Shown one piece after another: positions 1 through 6,703 of a stretch of 7,855 bases of DNA. Origin of the DNA: Sphingomonadales bacterium UBA658 (GTDB taxonomy: Bacteria > Pseudomonadota > Alphaproteobacteria > Sphingomonadales > Sphingomonadaceae); NCBI GenBank assembly GCA_002299195.1, contig DBOA01000155.1:1-7855 (forward strand), given 5' to 3'. How positions within the stretch are numbered: position 1 is the first letter of the stretch; each line of letters begins with the position of its first letter. Both the position numbers and the translations under genes were made by a program. Below the pieces are notes generated by a model. That model did not search any database, had not been told where the DNA came from, and saw only the letters and a list, made by a program, of their open reading frames with translations.

Positions 1-1
1 T

Positions 2-100
2 GATGGCCTGAAGACGCATTATGTCGCGGACCGGCTGAAGCTTTGGGCGGCCGCTGTGGTCATTCCGGCGATTTTGGCGGTTTTGTTCACGGTATTTTGA
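2..100 (+). CDS. C-terminal end of an unidentified membrane protein (partial)
   Basis: An open frame enters from the left edge and stops with TGA at 98-100, giving the last 32 residues of a protein. The first part is polar and charged (DGLKTHYVADRLKLW). It is followed by a continuous hydrophobic run (AAAVVIPAILAVLFTVF) that reaches the stop codon, which looks like a C-terminal transmembrane helix. The protein would therefore be an inner-membrane protein with almost no tail after its last helix. It lies on the same strand as pmbA, 46 bases upstream, so the two could be co-transcribed. I do not recognise the family from this fragment. The open frame, residue composition and position make a real gene likely, but the function cannot be read. 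Confidence 0.6.
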   Translation, partial: DGLKTHYVADRLKLWAAAVVIPAILAVLFTVF

Positions 101-126
101 CCGCCGTTTGATTGACGCTGTAACGG

Positions 127-142
127 CCCGCGCCTAAGCGGG
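127..142 (+). other. Small stem-loop just before the pmbA start codon
   Basis: CCCGC at 127-131 and GCGGG at 138-142 can pair around a six-base loop (GCCTAA). The 3' arm ends four bases before the ATG at 147. The only purine-rich stretch that could act as a ribosome binding site (GCGGGAA) lies partly in that arm, so the hairpin could mask it in the mRNA. Five GC pairs are also easy to find by chance in GC-rich DNA. A regulatory role is inference only. Confidence 0.3.
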
Positions 143-146
143 AATC

Positions 147-1493
147 ATGCTTAAACCTCAAGAAGCGCTTGATCGCGCGCACAATCTCGTTTCCCAAGCC
201 ATTAAAGCCGGTGCAGATGCCGCCGACGCCGTATATGTGTGTGACGCATCTACGGACGTTCAAGTGCGGCTGGGCCAGTTAGAGGATGTGGCCCGTTCCG
301 AAGGCGAAGATATTGGATTGCGGGTTTTTGTCGGCCAGCGATCGGCGACGATTTCATCATCCAACATGAACCCCGATATTCTGGCCGGTCTGGTTGCGCG
401 CGCAATCGACATGGCGAAAGAAGCACCCGAAGACCAATATGCAGGCCTCGCGCCGCACGACCGGCTGCTCACGGGCGCAATTCCGGACTTTGACGGCGAT
501 GATGGCCAAGACCCCGATCCCGCTCATCTGCGCGCAGCAGCGCTTGAATGCGAAGATGCCGCGCGCGCCGTTCCCGGCGTCACCAACAGCGAAGGCGCGG
601 GCGCAAGTGCGTCGCGCTCGATCTTTGCGCTGGCCACCAGCCATGGCTTTGCGGGGGTAAAGGCTGGATCAGGCTACGGCATATCGGCCAGCGTGCTGTC
701 TGGTCATGGCGACGCCAAGGAACGCGATTATGACTGGCGTTCGGCCCGGCATCTTGCCGATCTCGCTAGCCCCGCCAGCGTCGGCACGCGCGCCGGTGAA
801 CGCGCAGTCAAGCGGTTGAACCCCGGCACCATAAAAAGCGGACAGATGCCCGTGGTCTTTGACCCGCGCGTTGGCAGTTCCTTTGTCGGGCATTTGCTGG
901 GCGGGATCAGCGGGTCGGCCATTGCCCGCAAAACAAGCTTCCTGCTGGAATCGCTCGGCGCGCAATTGTTCGATAGCGGCATATCGATCATCGACAATCC
1001 GCATGTGCAGCGTGGGCTTGGGTCGCGCGCCTTTGATGGCGAAGGCCTGCCCACTGCGCGCCGTGCCATTATCGAAAATGGCGTTTTGACCAACTGGTTG
1101 ATGGAAAGCGCATCGGCGCGGCAATTGGGATTAGAACCCACGGGCCATGCCAGCCGCGGTGTCAGCGGTGCGCCGGGCGTTAGCCCATCCAACGTGCATT
1201 TGGAAGGCGGCAGTGTCAGCGTTGCCGAACTGATCGCGGATATCAAACATGGCGTCTATGTGCACGAACTGGCTGGGCAGGGCGTTAATCCGGTGACGGG
1301 TGATTACAGCCGCGGTGCCGCCGGTTTCCTGATCATCAACGGCGAAATTGCCGGGCCCGTGAGCGAATTTACCATTGCCGGCAATTTGAAGGATATGTTT
1401 GCAGCAATGACCGCCGCGAACGATCTGGAATGGATCCGCAGCATCAATGTGCCGACCTTGCGGATCGACGGCATGATGATCGCAGGTGCCTGA
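147..1493 (+). CDS. pmbA: PmbA/TldE-family protein, partner subunit of the TldD/TldE protease
   Basis: The 448-residue product matches the usual length of alphaproteobacterial PmbA (TldE). Recognisable blocks are the N-terminal stretch QVRLGQLEDVARSEGEDIGLRVFVG, the central SLGAQLFDSGISIIDNP region, NVHLEGG at about 349-355, and the C-terminal VHELAGQGVNPVTGDYSRG at about 372-390. In the characterised complex, TldD carries the HExxxH zinc motif and TldE does not. Here the only HE pair (H373-E374, HELAGQ) has no second histidine, so this is the TldE/PmbA type. Known roles of the family are proteolysis of unfolded peptides, processing of microcin B17, and degradation of the CcdA antitoxin. The protein is cytosolic. 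The ATG at 147 fits the family N-terminus, but its ribosome binding site is weak. The phosphatase gene downstream overlaps its end by 8 bases, which suggests one transcript. No tldD lies in the window. Confidence 0.93.
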   Translation: MLKPQEALDRAHNLVSQAIKAGADAADAVYVCDASTDVQVRLGQLEDVARSEGEDIGLRVFVGQRSATISSSNMNPDILAGLVARAIDMAKEAPEDQYAGLAPHDRLLTGAIPDFDGDDGQDPDPAHLRAAALECEDAARAVPGVTNSEGAGASASRSIFALATSHGFAGVKAGSGYGISASVLSGHGDAKERDYDWRSARHLADLASPASVGTRAGERAVKRLNPGTIKSGQMPVVFDPRVGSSFVGHLLGGISGSAIARKTSFLLESLGAQLFDSGISIIDNPHVQRGLGSRAFDGEGLPTARRAIIENGVLTNWLMESASARQLGLEPTGHASRGVSGAPGVSPSNVHLEGGSVSVAELIADIKHGVYVHELAGQGVNPVTGDYSRGAAGFLIINGEIAGPVSEFTIAGNLKDMFAAMTAANDLEWIRSINVPTLRIDGMMIAGA

Positions 1494-2286
1494 ACGCCAA
1501 CTTGATAGAGACGCCGTAATCGCAGCCACGCAGGAAGCTGCGGCGTTGGCGTTTGCCAGCTGGCGCGATGGTGCAGTGCCCGATGCCAAGGTGTGGGAAA
1601 AGAGCCGCGACAATTTCGTGAGCGAAATCGACATGGCCGTCGATGCGTTGCTGACGACCCGTTTGCAGGCAATTTTGCCCGAGGCGGCATGGTTATCCGA
1701 AGAGACGCTGGATGACCAAAAGCGGCTGGATGCGCGGCTGTTGTGGCTTGTCGACCCTATCGATGGCACCCGCGATTATGTGCGCGGACGCAGCGGCTGG
1801 TGCGTGTCGGTTGCGTTGGTGGCCGATGGCATTCCGATCTTTGCGGTGATGGCCGCGCCGGCGGAAGACAAAATCTGGGTCGCGGCGCGCGGCGAAGGCG
1901 TTACGTGCAACAATGCGCCGCTGTCGGGTAGCACACGATCGGATTTCAACGGATCACGCGTGCCCGCCGATGAATTACCACGGCTCGATGCGGACCTTGT
2001 GACCGTGACCAAGCCCAACAGCATCGCGATGCGGATGACGATGGTCGCCTGTGACCGTGCCGACTTGGTCGCAACGCTGCGCTGGGGCAATGAATGGGAC
2101 ATCGCCGCTGCGCATCTCGTGGCGCAGGAAGCGGGCGCAGTCGTAACCGATGCGCTTGGCGGACCGATAGTATATAATAAGCGCAAACCATTGGATTTCG
2201 GCCTTATCTGCTGTTCGCCGGGAATACATGCCGCCGTGGTGGAGCGCTTGTCGGGGCGTGCGGCGCGGATTTTGTCGGCGTCCTGA
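1486..2286 (+). CDS. Inositol-monophosphatase-family phosphatase (CysQ/SuhB-like)
   Basis: This 266-residue protein carries the metal-binding signatures of the Mg2+-dependent, lithium-sensitive phosphatase superfamily. These are SEE at 71-73, DPIDGT at 90-95 followed by RDYVRG, and WD at 204-205 in EWDIAAAHLVAQEAGAVVTD. These residues normally bind the catalytic metals and the phosphate. Family members hydrolyse inositol monophosphate (SuhB), 3'-phosphoadenosine 5'-phosphate (CysQ), histidinol phosphate (HisN-type) or fructose-1,6-bisphosphate. The motifs alone do not separate these, so I give no symbol. My preference is a CysQ-like 3'(2'),5'-bisphosphate nucleotidase, at modest confidence. 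The start is GTG at 1486, inside the end of pmbA and 8 bases past its stop in overlap. No in-frame ATG exists nearby, and the ribosome binding site is not obvious, so translation is probably coupled to pmbA. Nothing appears truncated. Confidence 0.88.
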   Translation: MPERQLDRDAVIAATQEAAALAFASWRDGAVPDAKVWEKSRDNFVSEIDMAVDALLTTRLQAILPEAAWLSEETLDDQKRLDARLLWLVDPIDGTRDYVRGRSGWCVSVALVADGIPIFAVMAAPAEDKIWVAARGEGVTCNNAPLSGSTRSDFNGSRVPADELPRLDADLVTVTKPNSIAMRMTMVACDRADLVATLRWGNEWDIAAAHLVAQEAGAVVTDALGGPIVYNKRKPLDFGLICCSPGIHAAVVERLSGRAARILSAS

Positions 2287-2297
2287 CTTTGGGCAGA

Positions 2298-2324
2298 TGG
2301 CGCGTTGAAACAACTTCAGCGCCA
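2298..2324. terminator. Bulged hairpin in the convergent gap, possible bidirectional terminator
   Basis: The 52-base gap between the convergent phosphatase gene and crtB contains TGGCGC (2298-2303) paired with GCGCCA (2319-2324). Inside it, GTTG (2304-2307) pairs with CAAC (2311-2314) around an AAA loop. Together they form a ten-pair stem with a four-base bulge (TTCA) on one side. There is no T-run on either side, so this is not a classical intrinsic terminator. Its position between two converging gene ends is what supports a transcript-ending or 3'-stabilising role. Confidence 0.4.
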
Positions 2325-2338
2325 CGAAGCGCGCGCTG

Positions 2339-3274
2339 CTAAACCCTCGCCCGCGTCCACAACGCCGCGCGGTCCATGTCACGCGGGTTGTTCGCAACAG
2401 CATCGACAAACGCCTTGCGCACCCAGCGAAACTTTTCAGGCCGGCTGGTGAAAATACGTTGGTCCCACGCGTGGCTATCGGCGGCGCGGACTTTGCGCGC
2501 GATTTCGCCATAAATCCCTGCGGCGGATAACACCGCCCAACGCGCGCGCAGCGGCAGATGCGCCGCGCCGACACGTGCCGACGCTTCATATTGCTCGGCT
2601 TCGTCCGCCAGCCAGCGGCCCATCAGCGCCAGTTTCTTGCGGTTATGCGGCTTCATATGCTCGCCCGGCCCGATATCGAGCGTCGCCAGCCAGTCGTCGG
2701 GCAAATAGCAGCGTCCGGCGGCGTCATCTTCGGCAATATCCCGCGCGATGTTGGCGAGTTGAAAGGCGAGGCCAAGGTCGCAGGCGCGGTCGAGCGTAGC
2801 ATCATCATCCGCCGGAACCCCCATCACCACGGCCATCATCACGCCCACGGCGCCAGCCACATGGTAGCAATATTGGTATAGGTCGCTTTCGCGGCGGGGG
2901 GGCCAGTCCGCGGCATCCAGTGCGAAGCCTTCGATCACATCCTCCGCCATGCGCGCTGTAATGCCACATTCCCACGCGACAACGCCAAGGCAGTCAAAAG
3001 CTGGCTCACCCGTGGGCGTGCCCGCCAGCGCTGCTGCGGTGAGCGTACGAATGGCGGCAAGACTTTCCTGAGGGTCGGTGACTGCCGCCATCGCGCCGCC
3101 ATGGTCCTGACCATCGGCCATATCATCGCATTTGCGGCACCACGCATACAACAGCCACACGCGTTCGCGCGCAATGCGGTCAAACAACCGGCTGGCGAAA
3201 CGGAAGGATTTTGAACCCCGCGATATGCTGTCCTGCGCAAATTGAACAAGGGCAGGGCGATCAAATTCAGCCAC
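2339..3274 (-). CDS. crtB: Phytoene synthase (squalene/phytoene synthase family)
   Basis: CrtB condenses two geranylgeranyl diphosphate molecules into phytoene, the first committed carotenoid step, at the inner face of the membrane. The 311-residue length is normal. Both aspartate-rich motifs that bind diphosphate through Mg2+ are present: DDMAD at 50-54, and ARDIAEDD at about 177-184, followed by AAGRCYLPDDW. YCYHVAGAVGVMM at 135-147 and the C-terminal YGEIARKVRAADSHAWDQRIFTSRPEKFRWV are also typical. Squalene synthase is a relative, but the crtY and crtI neighbours decide for phytoene synthase. The start is GTG at 3274. The next upstream in-frame stop is the stop of the LOG gene, no ATG, GTG or TTG lies between, and no clear Shine-Dalgarno sequence precedes it, so translation initiation may be weak. 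It is the last gene of the operon, 36 bases after the LOG stop. Confidence 0.95.
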   Translation of the reverse strand: MAEFDRPALVQFAQDSISRGSKSFRFASRLFDRIARERVWLLYAWCRKCDDMADGQDHGGAMAAVTDPQESLAAIRTLTAAALAGTPTGEPAFDCLGVVAWECGITARMAEDVIEGFALDAADWPPRRESDLYQYCYHVAGAVGVMMAVVMGVPADDDATLDRACDLGLAFQLANIARDIAEDDAAGRCYLPDDWLATLDIGPGEHMKPHNRKKLALMGRWLADEAEQYEASARVGAAHLPLRARWAVLSAAGIYGEIARKVRAADSHAWDQRIFTSRPEKFRWVRKAFVDAVANNPRDMDRAALWTRARV

Positions 3275-3310
3275 GGCAAAAATCTGTGCAAGGGCTGATA
3301 TGGGCTTGGT

Positions 3311-3892
3311 TCACAAATCGTCTGCTTTCATCTGAAAGATGGTCTTGTGCGGCACATAGGCGGCCATTTTGTCCAGCAAGCCATCCAGCGTGTCATCGAC
3401 GATCATGATGCCCGCATGTTGCGGCCGGATAAAGCCGACATCGATCATATTCTGGTTGAACGCGATAAGTTGATCATAAAAACCGGCAATGTTCAAAACG
3501 CCGACGGGTTTTTGATGATAGCCAAGCTGCGACCAGCTGATCGCTTCCCACAATTCGTCCATCGTCCCGACACCGCCGGGAATGGTTATGAAACCATCGG
3601 ACAGGTCGGTAAAGCGCGCCTTGCGTTCGTGCATGCCAAAAACGACATGCAGTTCGGTGCAGCCCTTGTGCGCGACTTCAGCGCCGACCAGTGCTTCAGG
3701 GATGATGCCAATGACTTCGCCGCCTGCTTCAAGCGCGCTGTCGGCCACTGCGCCCATCAGCCCCAATCGGCCGCCGCCATAGACGACGCCAATGCCACGT
3801 TCCGCCAGCATCTTTCCGACGCTGCGCGCAGCTTCGATATAGATGGGGTTCTCAGGGGTAGCCGAACCGCAATAGACCGCGAGCCGTTTCAC
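3311..3892 (-). CDS. LOG-family (TIGR00730-type) nucleotide phosphoribohydrolase
   Basis: The 193-residue protein shows the Rossmann-like fold signatures of the LOG family. These are YGGGRLGLMG at 38-47, MHERKARF at 87-94 (with the conserved Arg-Lys), and the hallmark PGGVGTMDE at 105-113. Characterised members cleave the base from cytokinin riboside 5'-monophosphates or from ordinary nucleoside monophosphates such as AMP, releasing ribose 5-phosphate. It should be soluble and cytosolic. The start is GTG at 3892, overlapping the crtI stop as GTGA. GAGGA nine bases upstream is a good ribosome binding site, so this start is well supported. A homologous start for a pigment enzyme is not seen, so it is a true insertion between crtI and crtB and probably made from the same transcript. 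Its role there is unknown. The nucleotide-hydrolase activity is inferred from the family. The PGGxGTxxE motif separates it from the lysine decarboxylases for which the family was once named. Confidence 0.92.
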   Translation of the reverse strand: MKRLAVYCGSATPENPIYIEAARSVGKMLAERGIGVVYGGGRLGLMGAVADSALEAGGEVIGIIPEALVGAEVAHKGCTELHVVFGMHERKARFTDLSDGFITIPGGVGTMDELWEAISWSQLGYHQKPVGVLNIAGFYDQLIAFNQNMIDVGFIRPQHAGIMIVDDTLDGLLDKMAAYVPHKTIFQMKADDL

Positions 3893-5376
3893 CTATTTGC
3901 GTCCTCGAGCATCAACGCTGCGGTTGCCTTCGCACTGCCGACAACGCCGGGAATGCCAGCGCCCGGGTGCGTGCCTGCGCCGACGAAATACAGATTGTGT
4001 ATCGCATCATCACGGTTGTGCGCACGCATATAGGCCGACTGCCACAACACGGGTTCAAGGCTGAACGCGCTGCCCAAATGCGCCGAAAGGTCGCGGCCAA
4101 AGTCGGCGGGCGTGTAATGGAACTGGGTCATAATCCGGCTGCGGATGTCGGGGATCAGGCGGCGCTCAAGCTCATCCAAAATCCGTTCCTTCAACGCTTC
4201 ACCAACATCGCCATCCCAATCGAGCGGCGCTTTGCCCATATGCGCGACAGGCGCGAGGACATAAAATGTCGAGCAACCTTCAGGCGCAAGGCTTGGGTCC
4301 GTGACGGTTGGATGGTGCAAATATAGCGAGAAATCCTGCGGCAGAACGCCGTTTTTGTAAATATCGTCCAGCAGGCCTTTGTAGCGCGGGCCAAACAGGA
4401 TCATATGGTGCGGAATGCCCGGCCATGTCCCTTTGATGCCAAGGTGCAGAACGAAAAGCGATGGCGACCAGCTTTTGCGCCGCAGCGATTTGGTTGCGCG
4501 TTCGCCGCGTTTGTTGCTGGTCAACAAATCTTTGTAAGTGTGCATCAGGTCGCCATTGGACGCCGCCATGTCGCAGTCCATGCGCCAGCCCGATTTCGTG
4601 CGCACGCCAATGACCTTGTCACCGCGTGTCTCGATTTCTTCGACGGGATCGCCCAGACGGATCGTCCCGCCGAGCCGTTCGAAATGCGTCACCATCGCGG
4701 CGACAAGCCGGTTGGTGCCGCCCTTGGCAAACCAGACACCGCCTTCTTTTTCGATGGTGTGGATGAGCGCGTAGATCGCGCTGGTGCTCATCGGGTTTCC
4801 GCCCACGAGCAATGTGTGGAATGACAAAGCTTCGCGCAGCTTTTCATCTTTCACATAAGACGAAACGATCGAATAAACCGAGCGCCATGCCTGATATTTC
4901 ATCAGTGCTGGCGCGGCCTTGATCATCGATGCGAAGTCGAGGAACGCGACCGAACCGAGCTTTTGATAGCCCTCTTTAAACACGCCCTTCGAATATTCGA
5001 GGAACTTACGATAGCCCTCGACATCGTCGGGGTTCAGCTTTTCGATTTCGGCTTTCAGGCCGGGTGCATCATTCGAATAATCAAAATTCGTGCCATCGGG
5101 CCAGTTCAACCGGTAGAACGGGAACACAGGCATCAATTCCACGTCATCAGACATTTTATGGCCGGACAGCGACCACAATTCTTCCAGACATGGCGGGTCG
5201 GTGATGACCGTTGGACCACCGTCAAAGGTAAAGCCATCCTTTTCCCAATAATAGCCGCGGCCACCGGGCTTATCGCGCGCTTCAATAATCGTTGTGGAGA
5301 TGCCTGCAGATTGAAGCCGCATTGCAAGCGCAAGGCCGCCAAATCCGGCACCAATAATCGCTGCTGTCTTCGTCAT
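3889..5376 (-). CDS. crtI: Phytoene desaturase (CrtI type)
   Basis: CrtI is an FAD-dependent membrane-associated enzyme that desaturates phytoene stepwise toward lycopene. The 495-residue length is normal. The N-terminal dinucleotide-binding motif is IIGAGFGG (7-14), followed by the acidic residue E32 and KPGGRGYYWEKDGFTFDGGP. Near the C-terminus, NLYFVGAGTHPGAGIPGVVGSAK (about 461-483) is the bacterial phytoene-desaturase signature. The number of desaturation steps (three or four) cannot be read from the sequence, but a beta-cyclase gene next door implies lycopene as the product. The start is ATG at 5376, with GGAG nine bases upstream. It overlaps the crtY stop as ATGA, and its own stop overlaps the next gene's GTG start, so translation is probably coupled along the operon. 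Relatives such as CrtN, CrtD or carotenoid isomerases share the fold, but the context argues against them. Confidence 0.96.
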   Translation of the reverse strand: MTKTAAIIGAGFGGLALAMRLQSAGISTTIIEARDKPGGRGYYWEKDGFTFDGGPTVITDPPCLEELWSLSGHKMSDDVELMPVFPFYRLNWPDGTNFDYSNDAPGLKAEIEKLNPDDVEGYRKFLEYSKGVFKEGYQKLGSVAFLDFASMIKAAPALMKYQAWRSVYSIVSSYVKDEKLREALSFHTLLVGGNPMSTSAIYALIHTIEKEGGVWFAKGGTNRLVAAMVTHFERLGGTIRLGDPVEEIETRGDKVIGVRTKSGWRMDCDMAASNGDLMHTYKDLLTSNKRGERATKSLRRKSWSPSLFVLHLGIKGTWPGIPHHMILFGPRYKGLLDDIYKNGVLPQDFSLYLHHPTVTDPSLAPEGCSTFYVLAPVAHMGKAPLDWDGDVGEALKERILDELERRLIPDIRSRIMTQFHYTPADFGRDLSAHLGSAFSLEPVLWQSAYMRAHNRDDAIHNLYFVGAGTHPGAGIPGVVGSAKATAALMLEDANR

Positions 5377-6542
5377 TTCTTCTTGCTCCGGATCGCGGTG
5401 ATGGCTTTCCCTATGGGAATGGGCGGCTTGCCAATCAGGATGCGCGCCTTATCACTGTTGTTGCTATTCCCAGCATAAAAGCGTTCAATCAATCCGGGTT
5501 TTAGCCTGTAGAAACGTTCTAATATTTTATATCGGTCGCGGCCTTCGGCGCCGCGGAACAGCATCCGGTTGAGTATCCGGAAAAATCTGCCCTTGTTCCA
5601 ATGGTCCTGCGCACGCTCGCGCAGAACAAGATTAAGCCGGTCGCCATCAAGATCGGGCTGCTCTGCAATGAAAATGGCGTTGCGCACCGCATCGGGCAAG
5701 GAATAGCTGGTCACCGACTGAAAAAATGCACCGCGCGCGCCGGCCTTTGCTGTGCGGCCACTGCCACTTGCCCAATAGCTTTCCAGATCGCCGCCCATCA
5801 CGACGGGCAGGACGCCATTTTCTTCACGCAAGACGCGTTCAACTTTCCAGCCTTGTTCATCCGCATAAGCCGCAATCCGTTGACGCAGGATGCGCGGGTC
5901 CAAATCGGGCTTGTCGCTGTAATACGTGTCTTCGACAAACAGCTTGTCCATTCCAAAGGGCAGGACATAGACGAAGCGATAGCCATCATGCTGGTCGACG
6001 GTTGCGTCCATGACGATGGGCTTTGTAAGATTGTGGGGCTCTGACAATTGCATCAGCTGGCCGGTAAATTTCTGCCAGCCACAATCGAGATGGTTCAGGT
6101 CGCCTGCGCCCCGCGCGTCAATCACGCCGCCAGCGTTAATACGCTGCGCGCCGTCGAGAACCACAAGCCTGGGCGAGACCGCCTTCACTTCACGGCCAAG
6201 CATCAATGACGATGCAGGCAGGTTCTTGCGCAGCACCCAGTCGAGCCGTTCGGATTCAATCGTGTAATAAATATTGTCGAGCGTGCGGCTGTGCCCCGGG
6301 AATTTGACGTCATAACCCGACCACCCATAGGTCACCAATGGCGCCGTCAGCCAACGATGCTCCGGCAATATGTCGCTCGCAAAAAAGCTCCAAATATGGT
6401 TGCCGCCAAAGCTGTCGCCTTGTTCAATCAGGACGATTTTCAATTCGGGCCGCATTTTGCCAAGGGCGAGCGCGATGAGCCCGCCGGCAAGCCCGCCGCC
6501 GACAATGGCCAAATCGCATTTGATATTTTCGCGTATCACCAT
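5373..6542 (-). CDS. crtY: Lycopene beta-cyclase (CrtY type)
   Basis: CrtY cyclises both ends of lycopene to give beta-carotene, using reduced FAD without net redox change. The 389-residue length is normal. Visible features are the FAD-binding GGGLAGGLIA at 15-24 with E40, the CrtY-specific GGNHIWSFF at 46-54, GWSGYDVKFP at 73-82, and DCGWQKFTGQ at 153-162. YRFVYVLPF at 188-196 leads into FVEDTYYSD at 202-210, whose glutamate matches the acidic residue implicated in catalysis in other CrtY proteins. The C-terminal RFYRLKPGLIERFYAG (343-358) and GKPPIPIG (371-378) are also family hallmarks. The protein ends in a basic RSKKK tail. The start is ATG at 6542 with little Shine-Dalgarno sequence in front. 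It is the first gene of the minus-strand operon, and its stop overlaps crtI as ATGA. Confidence 0.96.
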   Translation of the reverse strand: MVIRENIKCDLAIVGGGLAGGLIALALGKMRPELKIVLIEQGDSFGGNHIWSFFASDILPEHRWLTAPLVTYGWSGYDVKFPGHSRTLDNIYYTIESERLDWVLRKNLPASSLMLGREVKAVSPRLVVLDGAQRINAGGVIDARGAGDLNHLDCGWQKFTGQLMQLSEPHNLTKPIVMDATVDQHDGYRFVYVLPFGMDKLFVEDTYYSDKPDLDPRILRQRIAAYADEQGWKVERVLREENGVLPVVMGGDLESYWASGSGRTAKAGARGAFFQSVTSYSLPDAVRNAIFIAEQPDLDGDRLNLVLRERAQDHWNKGRFFRILNRMLFRGAEGRDRYKILERFYRLKPGLIERFYAGNSNNSDKARILIGKPPIPIGKAITAIRSKKK

Positions 6543-6559
6543 GCGGCCCTAGCGCAGCC

Positions 6560-6586
6560 ATTTTACAAGGGGAAGGCTTCTGCCAA
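6560..6586 (-). promoter_or_regulatory. Candidate promoter of the crtY-crtI-LOG-crtB operon
   Basis: On the minus strand TTGGCA (6586-6581) and TAAAAT (6565-6560) each match five of six bases of the -35 and -10 consensus. The spacer is 15 bases, shorter than the usual 17. Transcription would then start near 6553, leaving a leader of only about 11 bases before the crtY ATG at 6542. That would fit the poor ribosome binding site there. The elements are short, so a chance match is quite possible. Confidence 0.33.
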
Positions 6587-6614
6587 GGTAATGCACAGCT
6601 TTATGAGCAGCGAT

Positions 6615-6635
6615 ACGGCGGCGCAGCGCCGTCGT
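6615..6635. repeat. Near-perfect 21-base palindrome, possible operator
   Basis: ACGGCGGCGC (6615-6624) and GCGCCGTCGT (6626-6635) are inverted copies around a single central A at 6625. Nine of ten positions pair, and the tenth is G opposite T. It sits between the two divergent genes, about 30 bases upstream of the candidate crtY -35 element and about 70 bases upstream of the hydrolase start. The symmetry suits a dimeric repressor or activator, though short GC-rich palindromes also arise by chance. A terminator is less likely, since no gene on the plus strand reads into it. Confidence 0.45.
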
Positions 6636-6703
6636 CATAATTTTCCTATATGCTAACGCTATCAAAACCGCGTATGTACGTCGTCAAACGGGGGAGATGT
6701 ATC

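Larger units (their letters stand above)
6543..6703. other. Divergent intergenic region between crtY and the MBL gene
   Basis: This 161-base non-coding stretch separates the minus-strand carotenoid operon from the plus-strand hydrolase gene, so it must hold the start signals for both. I see the candidate crtY promoter and the palindrome listed separately. On the plus side an AT-rich stretch (6637-6654, including TATATGCT) could hold the promoter of the hydrolase gene, but I find no convincing -35/-10 pair. GGGGAG at 6691-6696 is the ribosome binding site for the ATG at 6704. No small gene is evident here. Confidence 0.6.

Noticed and set aside
147..1493. Calling this gene tldD, the catalytic subunit.
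   Set aside because: The zinc motif HExxxH of TldD is absent, and the protein follows the PmbA/TldE pattern.
1131..1769. A 212-codon minus-strand frame spanning the pmbA/phosphatase junction.
   Set aside because: It crosses two solid genes on the other strand and shows no recognisable domain, so it is a by-product of codon bias.
3347..4033. A 228-codon open frame on the plus strand, opposite the LOG gene and the end of crtI.
   Set aside because: It is antisense to two well-recognised genes, resembles no family I know, and long antisense frames are expected in GC-rich coding DNA.
6615..6643. The palindrome followed by a T-rich stretch, read as an intrinsic terminator on the plus strand.
   Set aside because: No plus-strand gene ends upstream, since crtY runs the other way, and the one-base centre makes a strained hairpin loop.
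6650..6703. An upstream ATG at 6650 as the start of the MBL hydrolase.
   Set aside because: The ATG at 6704 has a strong GGGGAG site seven bases before it and gives a typical signal sequence. The extra 18 residues would put charged residues before it and have no such site.
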